DNA of 64,000 nucleotides, from contig NC_083381.1 in the NCBI RefSeq assembly GCF_031755915.1, positions 4,786,501-4,850,500 on the forward strand, read 5' to 3'. Source of the stretch: Ziziphus jujuba. Its lineage: Eukaryota; Streptophyta; Magnoliopsida; Rosales; Rhamnaceae. A model generated the notes under the pieces. The model was not told where the DNA came from. It was given only the letters and a program-made list of their open reading frames with translations, and did not search any database. Below are positions 37,150 through 49,896 of the stretch, in pieces; position 1 is the stretch's first letter, and the number at the start of each line of letters is the position of its first letter. Made by a program: the position numbers and the translations under genes.

Positions 37150-39336
37150 GTATAATCTTTAAATGCTATATATATATAAACCAATACAGAACTAGAAATC
37201 CTAATACATATATATATATATAAAGAAGAAGAAGAAATTAGATATATATATATATATATGTATATATAGCCACTATAAATGCTATATATATATATAAAGA
37301 AGAAGAAGAAAGAAAGAAAAAAAAAGAACACAATATTCATGTATCTCCATCCACATATACTATTCCATTCAACAATCAGTTAAAGCAGAACAAATCCTGA
37401 TGCTTAGGGTATAAAATTAACTGTCATTGGAAGGGAAGCAAGTGTTTTATCTCCCTGAAATAACTTGTCACCACAGTATCTTTCCAATATAATGCATGAA
37501 AATATGCCAAGCTGACAGGGAAACCTCATGCTACTCTATTTATGCTTGCTAACAGTGAACACTCCAGTAAGTCTTATAAGCATCCCATAAGACTTCTCAA
37601 CCTACTAAACCAACCTCAAGCTATCCACCCTACATAGGTAAACGAGCAAGCTTTCTCCTCTGTAACTCAATCTAAAGAGATCCTGCAAAAAGTGTCATTT
37701 ATTTTTCACTGCTTCAAGTTCCCAAAATTTAGACACTGCACTTTCCAAATTGACATGTAATGTTTGTATTTGGAATTACTTTAGCTAAATGCCCATCTAA
37801 TTGGGTTTCTTAAGTATAAGAGGATCATGAAAAACATAATAAGACCTTGAGGAGATTTCACACACATAGTAGATCAATTTACAAGCACATTTTTCTCAAC
37901 TTATATTTAATATATATTCCATCATGATGCAGAAATATTGTGTTCAAACCAAGAGGTTCAAAGAGATATTTCAATTGCAGAGCAGACACAGCAATAACAT
38001 GTTTTAAAACGTTGGTGGGATGTGGTTGCAAACCATGCAGACACATTGCAGAGAATTAGTTTTTTGAGGTAATTTATAATCTGTGGTACTTTGATCTTCA
38101 TCTTTGAACATATTATTCTAATTAGAGATAGTCCATCTCCATTTTTTTTGTTTATGAATTAACTTTTCATTATGATTAATAGGTCCTGAAAGAATATACA
38201 ATTAGAATAGACTTCATTTTCTAGTTATGGATATCAGATTGACATTACACAGCTGGAAACCACATACTTGTGCACCAGTTATTCAATAGACAACTGGCAC
38301 ATGACCACTTGGGTCAGTGGTATTACATCTCAGCTTCTAGAGATTCATGGCATAGTTTGGGCACTCAATTATGTTAATTCATTAATCTGTCAAACCACAT
38401 GATAAAATTAATTTTTATCAAAGTAAAGCAACTTTCAACTCAATGGAGGAAACAGCCAGCAAACATTACAAAATTGCATACCTTCAAGGCTTTATTAAAC
38501 AAGTATTACCACAGTCAGTTATATTTGTAGGTTAGATCATTTTCCTTGGAAGTTAAAAGGATTATGGCTGTCATAGGCTGTTATGAGTTCTCTGTCACTC
38601 TGGTTTTCTGGCTAATGCACATAATCAAGTAGAGAGTTTTATCATTTTTATGGTTTAATTGTATAAATAATCGTTTGTAAGAAGATAAAATTCAGTCCAA
38701 TAATTCTATGTTCATCTAATATATCAGGGAAATTTTGTCTAACGAATTCAATACAATGTAACAAGGTAAAATAATCATTACCTTCATTGAAAATATGTGA
38801 ACCAGTTAAACCTTTGCAATCTCATGGAGACTTTTGGTTGGTTCTGCATAACAAGATATGGCCATCAGATCAAAGAGTGAATACATGAATATAGAGAACC
38901 ATGAACTAGAAATGTTGAAATCAACAATTTTTACTCCTTTGAAGGGCAACAAATATAACTATAGAAACAAAATAACGAAGGGAAATAAAAGTAGATAATG
39001 ACAGAAAAGAGAAAATAGAGGTTCTTCCATATTAGAAACTTGGAAAGCATGTTTCCAACACTTTACAATATATTCCAACTACTGGAAATTTTAACCAAGT
39101 TGGAATACTAACGAATTTGAGGTAAACTCCAGAACCTTTTCATAAGATTCTCAGAGAGAGAAACATGTAAACACTATTGACTAACTGGATTCAGAAACAG
39201 ATCGGGGAGATTTCCTTTACTAATCTGTGACATGTTTTTTCTTTTTTCTCTTTCATTCATATAAAAATAAAAAATGCAAAATGACTAGGATAACCATGAT
39301 TGGAGAAAACAAACACAGAGAATTAGTGTGACTTAC
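37150..39336. other. Interior of CACTA-2, non-coding or intron-like
   Basis: TA microsatellites interspersed with AGAAGAAGA runs (about 37165-37320) are followed by 2 kb resembling intron sequence. One exon-like block on the minus strand (about 38807-38846, flanked by ATGCAG and GTTTAA) encodes PTKSLHEIAK but was not identified. Confidence 0.35.
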
Positions 39337-39490
39337 GATTGATTGCTTGGTGCTTCACCAATGCAAACCGCTTCATCAGCCAGTTTCACATGAAGGGCAT
39401 CCTTATCTATGGTGGAGTGAACAGCAACATAAGGTATCCCCATCTCATGTGCAGTTCTAATAACGCGAACAACTATTTGGGTGGTGCGCA
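39337..39490 (-). pseudogene. Biotin carboxylase exon fragment, captured in CACTA-2
   Basis: The minus strand reads VRVIRTAHEMGIPYVAVHST then IDKDALHVKLADEAVCIGEA and PSNQ, ending in a donor (AATC|GTAAGT). This is the conserved N-terminal biotin-carboxylase domain of chloroplast acetyl-CoA carboxylase (family wording: EIAVRVIRTAHEMGIP). The part before VRVI, where the family has ANRGEI, is scrambled, and the following exons are missing. It is therefore a truncated fragment, not the functional gene. Confidence 0.85.
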
Positions 39491-39661
39491 ACTGTTCGGG
39501 GAGTTGATTTTTCTTTTGCAGGATGAAAAAAAGAATCTTTTAAATGAACCCATTTCAATTTCTACAATTGAACATTATAGGAACCCTCAGAACCAAAACC
39601 CAAATGCAAAAATTCTGTCTTTACAAAGAAAAAGCAATGAACCGCATAAAGAAGAACTCAC

Positions 39662-39706
39662 AGGTGGCGAAGTAGCAGATTTGCACATGTGCATTGTGGC
39701 ATCCAT
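39662..39706 (-). pseudogene. Biotin carboxylase first coding exon, captured in CACTA-2
   Basis: The minus strand from 39706 reads MDATMHMCKSATSPP and ends exactly at a donor (CCT|GTGAGT). Plant CAC2 transit peptides begin with MDA and have a KS.TSPP motif at the first exon end. It lies in correct order and orientation upstream of the fragment at 39337-39490. Confidence 0.75.
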
Positions 39707-40200
39707 ATCGAGAAAACAATAAAGGAAAGCCTAAAGAAGCCAACTTTATCTAATTAGTAAAAGCTTAATGTGAATTCCAGTATCACCATCTAAAACCCAA
39801 AAACGGATCTAATAAAAAAAAGGCGTGGAAATTTACCTGCACAAGTGAAGGATAACGAAGTTTTGGGACCAAATCAGAAAGAAAGTGTGTGAGTAAAGAG
39901 GGAGGAAGAAAAAAGAATGTGTTGGGGGATATGAAGGAGATGGAAATAGAAAAGTTCGATGAAAACGAGGAGAGTGAAAGTCGCTGTGTGATTGAAAGCG
40001 ACGGAGAAATAGAGGAGGAAAAGGAAAAGAGAGAAATAAAGAGGTGAAGCACACCTGAGAGGCAGCTAGATCGGGATCATCCGTCGGACGGAGAGAGAAG
40101 AAACACGGAAGAAATTCTTATGCGGCCGTAGAGCAGGGGATGACATTGTTGGAGTGACGAAGCACTGCAGAGTCTCAAATGGGGCTAGGGCAAAATGTTG
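39707..40200 (-). pseudogene. Captured 5' leader/promoter-side segment of the biotin carboxylase gene
   Basis: A relatively GC-rich, CT-rich (minus strand) stretch upstream of the captured first exon. A leader-like end GCTGCCTCTCAG|GTGTGC near 40050-40065 could be a leader exon with donor. That this belongs to the captured gene is inferred from position and composition. Confidence 0.45.
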
Positions 40201-40756
40201 TTTTAACTGGAAGGGAAGGGGGCAAATTTCCCGCCAACCCAAAATGAAAATTTTATTTATTTGCCAAGACCCAAATTTTAAAGTAAAAATTTTATATTCT
40301 ATAATGATAAATATTTTAATTTTTGTTTTTATATAATATCGATATGATAATAATATTAATTGACTTTGTTAATTTATTAAAATTGTATTAATGCTATGAA
40401 AGTGGTTAATCTAATTAATCAACAGCAAATTTAACCCGTATATATAAAAAATTATTACATACTCATAATGTGATTAAATATACTTTTCGAAAATCTATAA
40501 CTACAAGTTTATAGCAAATATCAAATCAGTATGGATATATATGTTTCCGAAGAAAACAATTTATATGTATATATTTGTGTTTTTGGCATATATACTAATA
40601 TATGCCTGATTATGTATGCATGCAATATTGATTACAATGATATGTAAAGTTTTATTTCAAAAGAATTTTAATTTTTAATCATGTAACAAATAAGATCACT
40701 TTAATAAGTTCACTCTTCTATAAAAGAAAAATCCTTTATACTCTAATGTAAAATAT

Positions 40757-40791
<35 letters not shown>

Positions 40792-41804
40792 GTGTATATA
40801 TATATATATATAATTTTTCATTATATGCGTTAGAGAAATCAAATTAGAATATTTATATAAGAAAATAATGACTCTATTATCAATTGTTTTTTAATGAAAT
40901 TTATATAGTTTGCTCTCCTAACAAAATATCTCACTTTATAATGAAAATCGTAGTAATATGGAAAATGCTATTTATAATCAATGATGACCATCGTTAGGAA
41001 TGTTTATATAAGCCAAAGAAAATTTAAAAAAAAATTAATTAAATTGAAACCAATTAAAAATTGAAAGAACCAATGTCTGTATTGATTTTTCAAAACTAAT
41101 AATTAACTGAACCAATGAGAAAATAACAGAAGAATTGAAATTGACCAACCAATACTTAGATGGTTTTTTTGCTTCAAAATAAGAATAAAAATACTTAGAT
41201 GGTTTTCAAAATTCCAAAATTGATTTTTTTATCGAATAACCTATTGATTAAAATTTTCCATTTAAAAACTAAATCGATTAAATGTGATTATTTTACCTTT
41301 ACCCATCATTAGTGACATATTGACATGGTAACTTAATAGGTTACCAATAAGAATTCACTTTTCCATAATATAAGAAAAATAATAAACGTAATCAATTAAT
41401 ATTTTCCAAGTCAGCATAGGTCTCACTAATTACTAGTGATGGCAAATAGTACATCTTTATTTGTATGTACATCATGATAATGTCACTTTTTTTTTTCTTT
41501 TATAAACCAAGAAATGGGGGCATTTTAATATCAAATGTAGTTGAATTTAAAATTTAAATATTAGCATCAATGATCATTGTTATTTAAATCATTCTAGAAG
41601 AGCATTTAAGCAAATAATTAAATACTAAGTCTACATGGTTAATTGATAACTCATAGCATCTACATGTCAATATGGCTTTTATTATAAGGTGGAGGAGAGT
41701 TCTTATTTTATTAAAGTTATACATATTATTGTTTATATCTGTAGCTATATTTAAAGGATAAATAAATTTATGTATGTATATATGTACGATAATACATTTC
41801 CACC

Positions 41805-41853
<49 letters not shown>

Positions 41854-41896
41854 GAATTCAAATACACAAGTATCAATTACAAATATGTATATATAC
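40201..41896. other. AT-rich interior of CACTA-2
   Basis: No gene. (CT)n(TA)n microsatellite at about 40758-40812; (CA)n at 41810-41838 followed by (TA)n. Otherwise there is unassigned AT-rich sequence. Confidence 0.5.
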
Positions 41897-42049
41897 GGAA
41901 ATTCTATGGTGAGGACGGTCCACATGAGGACCGCAATATTAGTGAAGGTTTTTCATAGTATTAACGACGGTTTTTTAAAAAATCGTCACCAATACTATGA
42001 AAAACCGTCATCAATACTGTGGTCCGCATGAGGACCGTCCGCACCATAG
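41897..42049. mobile_element. MITE with 37-bp inverted ends, inside a TA tract
   Basis: The left arm starts CTATGGTGAGGACGGTCC and the right arm, reverse-complemented, starts CTATGGTGCGGACGGTCC. Arms stay paired through CATGAGGACCGCAATATT, and the centre (GACGGTTTTTTAAAAAATCG) is itself palindromic. About 153 bp with TA microsatellites on both sides. The ends resemble those of the giant palindrome at 55091-59586. Confidence 0.8.
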
Positions 42050-42059
42050 ACGGATTGTG

Positions 42060-42112
<53 letters not shown>
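42050..42112. repeat. (TA)n(GA)n microsatellite
   Basis: Consecutive TA and AGAG tracts directly after the MITE. Confidence 0.8.
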
Positions 42113-42113
<1 letters not shown>

Positions 42114-42924
42114 AATTTTTTTTAATCACTAAAAGGTATTATCCTTTATTTTTATTTTTTTTATTATTTATGCTATCACTTGGTTGCTCATGTTTAGTAG
42201 TCAAACACCTATATCATCATTTTTTTTTTTAATTTCAAAAAATTTTAACTATCAACCTTTCAATCACTCATGCAACATTTTAATGATAAAAGCTTTTAGA
42301 TGGCTTAAGGTGTTATATTCATACTCTACCCCCCTCCAAAAAAAAAAAAAGGTCTTATATTCATATTTTTGTTACATTATTTTAATTATTACAACTATAT
42401 ATAACAATTATGTGCTCACCAAAAGTTTCATCTAGTAAACAATTTACTTTAACTCTTTTTAAGCAACCAAACTCCATTTGCTCACTCATTATTAGTATTA
42501 ATGACCAATTCATTGGCCACTAAGATAAAATTTTTGGTGACCAAAGAATGGTCACTAATTTCATACATTTATATTTATTTTCATTTTTAATTACTTAGAC
42601 TATTAGTAACCAAATATTGGTTGGTGATAATTAATTTCAATGACCAATACATATTTGGTCACTGAAAAATCTTCTTCTTGCTAAAAAAGACATAGGAAAG
42701 ATTTCCCGAGTAATCAAAATTTAATTGGTCACTGAAAGCTTAGATTTAGTGACCAATCCTTGGTTGCTGAAAATGGTAGCTCACCATTTTTCCAATATGA
42801 GATATGAAATTTTTAGCGACCATTATACTAATGTTCATCTTTAACGACCAAAAAAGTTTGGTTGCAAAAGATTCGGTCAGTAATTCCCTTTTTTTTTCCT
42901 TTTTTTTTTTTTTTTGTAGTGTAA

Positions 42925-44740
42925 CATCGTAAAATTTTGACCTCTTTTGGCCTTTTATTTTATTCACAATGATTTTTCTTTAGATTGAACTCCATATGAA
43001 CCATTGTTTTTCAATTTCTGTTAATAAGTTATTAAATTTGTTTTGACCATCTTTTGGCCTTTATTTGAGATATAAAAATTTATATGACTACATATGTATG
43101 TCTAGTATTATCCTATAAAATTTCAATTACTATTAAATTTTTGTGAGAGAGAAACAAATTGGAAATTAAATGTATATTTATAAAAACCTGATTTTTTAGT
43201 ATTTTGTGTCAAATTATTAATGAATTTTGAATAGGTTTTCATTATTATTTTAATCTAAAATTTCAATCAAAGTCACTTATGCATGTATACAATACCTTGT
43301 AAAAGTTTTAGATTTAGATGATATCATTTGCTAGGAAATTATTTTTCTTGTTCTAGGACTGTTTATTGGTAATTAGGTGCGTACTTTTAGTTCTAATGAT
43401 ATGATCATGTTGTAAGCTTATGACTTTAAAAGTTAATGATTCAGAATTTGCATAGAATCTTTAAAGGAGTTTTTAGAAGGTCTCTAATTGCTTTGAATAA
43501 TAAATTTATGTTTTGGAAATTTAAAGTCTTTGTCATTGTTTGGCAAATTAAAACAAAAAAGAAAATTAAACTAAAGCAATTAAAAATTAAAGAAAGCAAT
43601 TGAATTGACTAAGAAGAAAAACAATGATATAGAAACGTTACATTTTTGGATTCCCCACTACTTTTTCATATTCATTTTAATGCATGGAACCAAATTCCAA
43701 CAATGATATTTGCCAATCACACTTAATCTTTAAAATAATCAAAATATGATTCCTCAAATAATTGGTTTAATTCACATAAGGCAATCTAATTATTCCTAAT
43801 CTAGATTGACCTAATTAAGTCCTAGAACATGTGAATCAAATAAAAATGAGATTAAGCTTTATCATGGCATCAACAGTATTTCTATATAACATAAAAATGG
43901 TATGATAATATTCCTATTTATCATGTAATCCATTGCAAACAATATTATTTTCTATATTCCTTTGCAAAAATTTAAAAGAGTTTTTAGAAGGTTTATAATT
44001 TCTTTGGATAATATGTAACAGTCTACCACTCTCTTATTCCACCTATATTATCCCCAATTTAGTCACTGCATTCCAGATGGTAAGGATTTTTCTTTTTAAA
44101 AAAAATTCTTACAAACCCTGAAATCAATCATTGTGAAAAGGCCTTGATTGTAAAAAAAGTGACTATCATTATATTTGAACAATTACCATTCAACATTTAT
44201 GTGATATGGGATTGGACACCATTTAGTCTTGCTAGTAAGTTAGATTGCCAGTGTCTTACACCTACCCACACTTATCTTGGTAGCTTCACACTAAACTGCC
44301 ACTAGTCATCATAACTCACCTAGTATGTTGTTCACTGATTATGTCTCTTCTTGTCGCATATCCTTGAGGACTCACAAAGCCTATAACACATCTCCTTAGG
44401 GCCTAACATCCTGCTTTTTGCCTTGCATCCTTCACGGCTCATAGATTTTACAATATGCCCCCTTGGGCCCAGTGTTCTCACTGACACACTTATGGCCGAG
44501 TATGCATTCTGCACTCTCTTACTCCACCAATATTGTCCTTAGTTTAGGCACAGCACTCCAGACAGTAAAGGGTTTTTTTTATTCAAATTTCCCAAACGTT
44601 ATGTAATGCTCTACCACTCAATTTAGCCACCACACTCCAAATGGTAAGAGTTTTTATTTTGTTGAAACTTCAAAAGAGGTCATCTATCTTAGGATGACTC
44701 CCATTATAGCATTCTAAACTATATGTTCTTAAGAATCTTG
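42925..44740. other. Repeat-derived intergenic region
   Basis: No gene. Between 44018 and 44665, three related segments carry 'CTACCACTC..TTAG.CAC..CACTCCA.A.GGTAAG', with LTR-like text between (for example CCCCTTGGGCCCAGTG). It is probably a decayed LTR with internal duplication, but no termini were found. Confidence 0.4.
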
Positions 44741-44749
44741 AAGCTATTT

Positions 44750-45170
44750 CGATGAGTTGTTTTTGTCATGTACGTGTTTTCATTATGGTTGTCAAACGCT
44801 TTGATTGAAAGACTCATGTACACCTAAGAATTGTTTGTATACTTGGATTATTTGAGTTAGTAAAATAATTTCATTTAATTCATCTTTCGGGAAAATAAAG
44901 AAAGTGTTTTGTCGATCCATGTAGTGATTGATGAATCTTTTCCCATTTTCTATGGCTAATTGTTTACTTGCAGCTTCAAGAAATGGAAGTGGCGGGTTGT
45001 CATGACAACCCATGAGAGATTTGTGGTCAAGAAATAGAAGATAATATATGACACTCATCCAGACATAGATCCCATTGGTTTTTATTTGGGATTGCAAATT
45101 TTATTAGTTTCTCCTCTAAAGGTCACATCCAAGATGTGATTCTTAGTAATTCTTTTAATTATGTTCATGC
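44750..45170 (+). pseudogene. NLR LRR relic 2
   Basis: Parallels relic 1 and its flank in order: GGTTGTCAAACGCTTT, AAGAATTGTTTGTATACTTG, CTTTTCCCATTTTCTATGGC, the exon 1 text GCAGCTTCAAGAAATGGAA, and AAGATGTGATTCTTAGTAAT. Frame is lost. It indicates a duplicated NLR cluster later broken up by CACTA-2 and LTR-X. Confidence 0.7.
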
Positions 45171-45251
45171 TTAAATTAAAAGGTATATGTATTTTTATGT
45201 CCATGCTTTTAATTACTGACATCTCATGTTTTTTGCATTTTACATCCACTG

Positions 45252-45282
<31 letters not shown>

Positions 45283-47309
45283 GTAACTCCCCATCTTAAG
45301 GTATACCGAAATTTTTCTCGCATTAATCGAGTTTGACCATCGTTGACCAAGTGGGATCTGTTTTGACTTTTTGATCGAAACAGAATTTTGCATTGACTGA
45401 GGCACCATTGTGAAGTACGCGGCAACCTAAATTCGTGGACTAGTAGCACATCGAAAATGGAGCTATGATTTGAAAGTTATGAGCGAAACAAGTTGCAGTC
45501 CAAACTGTCCGAGCTATGCCGTGTTTAACTGTTTATTTTTGTAAAATTTTGTTTTGGCTCATGTATGTTTGTAAAGTATCCATCAATATGAGTTCATATA
45601 CTAGCGGCACGCTTAATTTGGACATTTGGTTAAAAGTTATGGACCTACAAAGTTTTTTTGGGATAGCGTTTAATGTATACCAATCTGTGTGTGTGCACAG
45701 TGTTCAATGACACTATGCCATGGGTCAAAAACTAGGCTAACCCTGTGAGTACACAGTGGCACCCATGGGTGTTGTTTTAATTGGTGGAAAATCAAGTGAG
45801 GTGTAAGAAAGAGAAGAGAGAGAAGGAGAGAAGGAGAGAGAGAAGAGAGAAAGAGAAAGAGGAGAGAGAAATTGGCCAACCATCATTGCCCATTTTTCGA
45901 CCACTGAACCATTACATGTGCTGACCCACCATCACCCACCCTTCAAAATTGGCTGGCCACCCAAATTTCAAGGCCAGATTGTCTGCAACGTGTCTAGATC
46001 GAGGCATTTTTTCTACAACAATGTCATTTCCTTTAACCAGCTATTTCTCTTAAATCAGCCATCCATTTTTGACATCACTAGTCCCATTGTGTCACCCATT
46101 CTCTGATCTACCTCCCCAACAAAAATCACAGTCAATGGCCAACGGACGTGCCCTAGTGGTGACACTTTTTGGTGACCATGATGGCTCACCAAAAAACACA
46201 ATTTCGGTGAGTTTCTAATCACCCCACCTACCTTTCCCACTAATTTAACCTCCCTAAACCCAAATCTAAGGTCTTTTTTCCCCCAATTCTTAATAGATTG
46301 AGAGATCCAAGGACATTAAGCTTGAAACCTTTCCGATGAGATTTCGGCTATCACAAGTCCGATCTAAGAGAGGTAAAACTCAATCTGTAACACTTGCTCC
46401 ATAAGCTTCATTTTGGTATATTATTTGTAAATTTTGGACAACATTTGTGTTAGCTTCCTTGGGTACTCTTGTGTAATATACCGGATTAAAATATTAATTT
46501 AATTGGTTTTGTGTAACATTGATATTTTAGGTGCACATGCGAGTCGTGAAACTGATCTCGTGGAGGATCTTGATTGATTCATGTGCTTGAGGTGAATGAT
46601 CCTCCTTCAAAAGCTATTTTGGGGCTATTGAAAAATATATATATTTTTATGTGTTTAATATTTAAGAGAATTTCCATTTAAATTTATATTTCTAATTTAT
46701 GATAAATTTTAAGATATGTGTTGCTGCCAATATATCTTTTGGAGTTTTAAAGAATTATTGTTTTAATTTTGTTAAAATTATTGTTGATTTTATGATGCAT
46801 AATATTTGTGTTTATATGAATTTTATGTGGTTTTAATGATATTTTGATTTAAATTGATTTTGAGAATTTGAAAAAAATAATTGTTTTAAATATTTGTGGA
46901 ATTGTTTTCATTGTCATAGAAATTGATATATTTGAATGGGTGAATTTATGATGATGGTTTAAAGAAAATGTGAATTATATGGATTTGAAAGAAGGTATTT
47001 AACCCAGTGGTATTTATGAGATTTTGATAATTAAGAATTATGATTTATAAATTTTAGATGCATTATACAATACTGGTGTTTTATAATATATTTGTTATAT
47101 ATTATAAAGCGTGCAAGTTGTATGGCCATCCTGTGGGATGCTCTAGACCTGAGGATTGGCAAATTTTATACAATATAGATAAGCCACCCCTCTCCATGGC
47201 TAGGATGATTATTATAAACATTGGCACTGTTGAGACTCCAAGACAACCGTTTACAAGTTTTTCATTTTAACCTCTCCGTTAAGCCATACTTGGGACACTG
47301 AATACTGAT

Positions 47310-48430
47310 ATGAACTTCGGTCGGCTCGCTCCTAAACCTATATTAAATTAGCTCAGATCAAAATTAAGTCCAGATTCTAATGGTCATCTTGACATTTAAT
47401 CAAATTGTGATTAGAAAATCTTGATATATGTCAAAGACGCCACAATAGGTTATGGATGGTCCTATTGATAAGTCAAGCTAGAATACTAGTTCTTTAATTG
47501 AGTTCTATGTGTTTTAAGAAAAACAAAGAGAAATCTCTCTCACGAGTAATTTTTTGGTATGAATGATGATCTGAATATTATTGAGAAAATAAATCTTTAA
47601 ATAGGTTTGAGTTACAAAACAAAACCCTAAAATCACTAGATAAAAGCCGGCCGTTAGGGTTTAGAATATTGATGTGGCTGAAATTCACTAAGCTTTCCTA
47701 ATCTAATTTGTATTAGTTAATTCCTTAATTTTGAAAAAGAAATTAATTAATTTACAATCAAAATATTAAAATATCAACCTTCCTAAATAAATTTGTACAA
47801 TAAATAATTAAATAAAAGATAATTTCCTAATTTAAAAGTCTAATTTTCAGATTTGGAAAGTAGTTAACTAGTTTTCCAAATAAGCTATCTTTGTTCAGTC
47901 ACAAGCTAATTAGGCTCCAAATCTAATCTAATATGCCATGGAGGATGCCTAGTAGGATTAGAACTGGTTCCCACATGTTGCCATTGATTGGAATGATCAA
48001 AGCTTGCTTGGATGACAAGATAACTCCTTCATAACGCCAAAATAATGTGATTCGGCCATATTGGAAGCTTGGGCGCAAATGATGTGCTTGGATACCAATG
48101 CTTTTATCTTGACATGATTCCATGGCCTCTTGGTGAGCTCAATCATGTTCATAAACTAACAAACCCATCTTTTGCTTCTCGGAGTCCTAAAATGCACCAA
48201 AACAGCTTCTCGGGTCCATTTCTGCCTTCGCAACTTGGATGCTTTGTACAGGCTTTAAATCTTTTGATATTAATACGCCTTCTTGAGATTGAATTACTCT
48301 TTGAATGAAACTAATCAGATTTTCTTTAAACCTCTTAGCTTATGCCCGAGTAATTGGTCGGTCTTCAGTTGCACAGGATCAGCACCCAAGTGAGTTGTTG
48401 TTTGCACTGCTACGATTGGATTCTCATTAG
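47310..48430 (-). mobile_element. Inserted retroelement-like fragment in LTR-X copy C
   Basis: This interval breaks the LTR-X alignment between CACTGAATACTGATATG and ATTAGGTATCATTTGACACC. On the minus strand short frames (KAEMDPRSCF-like, AQASNMAESHYFGVMKELSC) resemble retroelement or plant repeat protein text, with many stops. Termini and class are not established. Confidence 0.4.
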
Positions 48431-49765
48431 GTATCATTTGACACCATGGTATATAGTGTGGTGCGTCAAGTTGTTTTCTCAACACGATTTGCAAATTAAG
48501 AATGTTTTAAAATCGTATTTAAATTTAAATGTATTTAATTGTGTTTAATCATTATATTGCAAATTAATATTTTTTAAAAATGTATTTATGCATATTTTTA
48601 TCAATGTTTTAAATTAATATTTTAAAATGTATTTTACCATGCTTTTATACAAATTGATTTGGTGTTTTTTTTTAAATAAATTTTATTATATTTTTATCAT
48701 TTATTTCAAGTGGATGTTTTAAATTAGTTAAAATATTCCCTTATTATTTAATTGATTTACTAAATCAAATTATTGTCAATCATATATTGAGTTTAATTTT
48801 TCTTTGATACAAATTTTTCTATTACAATTTTTATTTGTGATTTTATCTCATTTCATGATATTTTATTTAAAATTAAATAAATTGTTACTATATTATTTTC
48901 AATGTAAATCTCAAATTTTAATTTAATTGTATTTTACTTATTTATTTGTTTACTTGATTTTGGGGTTACAAAATAATTGGTTTTGTGAAAATATTTTAAA
49001 AGGGGAACCTTTCTAACTAAGTGGAATTGTGAGGGTTTTTGGGAGAAAATCTAATTTTACTTAATTACTATTATATGTATATATAATTACTTATTTATTT
49101 ATTTATTCATTATTAGTTAGTCAACCTTATTTAATATTGTTATATTATTATTTATGTAGTAGTTAGGGTCACTCACTGGGATGATTAGTATCTCATGTTT
49201 TTAAACTTGTTTCCCTAGGCCCAGGTTAGTAGACATTGACTGGCCGGGTAGGAATGTCAATTTGCCACGCCCACCCTAAAAACTGTGGTGCACCACCACT
49301 AACGGGGTGGTTTTTCTCCAACAAAAAGGGGTTGCAGGCTGGGTTTGGGATAAATTCTTTAGGCCCGAATTGGGGTCGGGTTGGAACCAGGGAATAAAAA
49401 CCCCGGTCTCAACCCGGCCCTATATATTTACTTATATATATATATATATATATATTTTCACTGTGAAGTAGGTATTGCAAGCCCTAAGTTAACACTCAGT
49501 CCAATCACTTCAGTCTCTAGTGCCACCACCACCACCAACTCCCTTTGGTGCCCTTTGTTTTTATTTTTATTTTTGTAATATGCATAAAACCCTCTTTTTT
49601 TTTTTTTTTTGGGAAATATGCATAAGACCTTAGCCTTGGTCAGCTGCTACCGTGGATTTTGTGTCTCCACCACAGTTCCTTGGAATTGGGTTATCGTTTG
49701 CCATTTTTTACGTAAGAAGTCAATAGCAGCAATCCAACTCACGCTATCTATAGCTCCAATCTACA

Positions 49766-49801
49766 ATGCAACCTAGCAGTGACTTTAACCAACTCTTGAA
49801 G
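49766..49801 (+). other. Exon-like segment inside the hAT-like element
   Basis: ATG at 49766 opens MQPSSDFNQLLK and is followed exactly by a donor-like AAG|GTATGC. It could be a captured first exon of a host gene. The protein is not recognised and no second exon was found. Confidence 0.3.
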
Positions 49802-49802
49802 G

Positions 49803-49848
49803 TATGCCTTCCTCTCTCTCTCTCTCTCTCTCTCTCTCCTTCTTTATC

Positions 49849-49894
<46 letters not shown>

Positions 49895-49896
49895 CT
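49803..49896. repeat. (CT)n microsatellite
   Basis: Two long CT tracts split by CCTTCTTTATCAATT. Confidence 0.85.

Larger units (their letters stand above)
35380..42921. mobile_element. CACTA-2, 7.5-kb CACTA-type element carrying host gene fragments
   Basis: The left end is CACTACTAAACAAATC; the right end, reverse-complemented, is CACTACAAAAAAA. Both are flanked by taa (35377-35379 and 42922-42924), a 3-bp duplication. Subterminal blocks match in inverted orientation: TTTTTGGTCGCCAAAAATG on the left and TTTTTTGGTCGTTAAAGATG from the right. Many further GGTCGCTAAA/TGACCA motifs lie at 35400-35850 and 42480-42890. No transposase was recognised. The interior (about 36990-40200) holds minus-strand host gene pieces. 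Both ends could in principle belong to separate elements, but the matching TSD and subterminal blocks favour one. Confidence 0.7.

Noticed and set aside
39337..39706. Functional biotin carboxylase gene
   Set aside because: Only two 5' exon pieces are present, the second scrambled at its start. No downstream exons were found in the next 2 kb.
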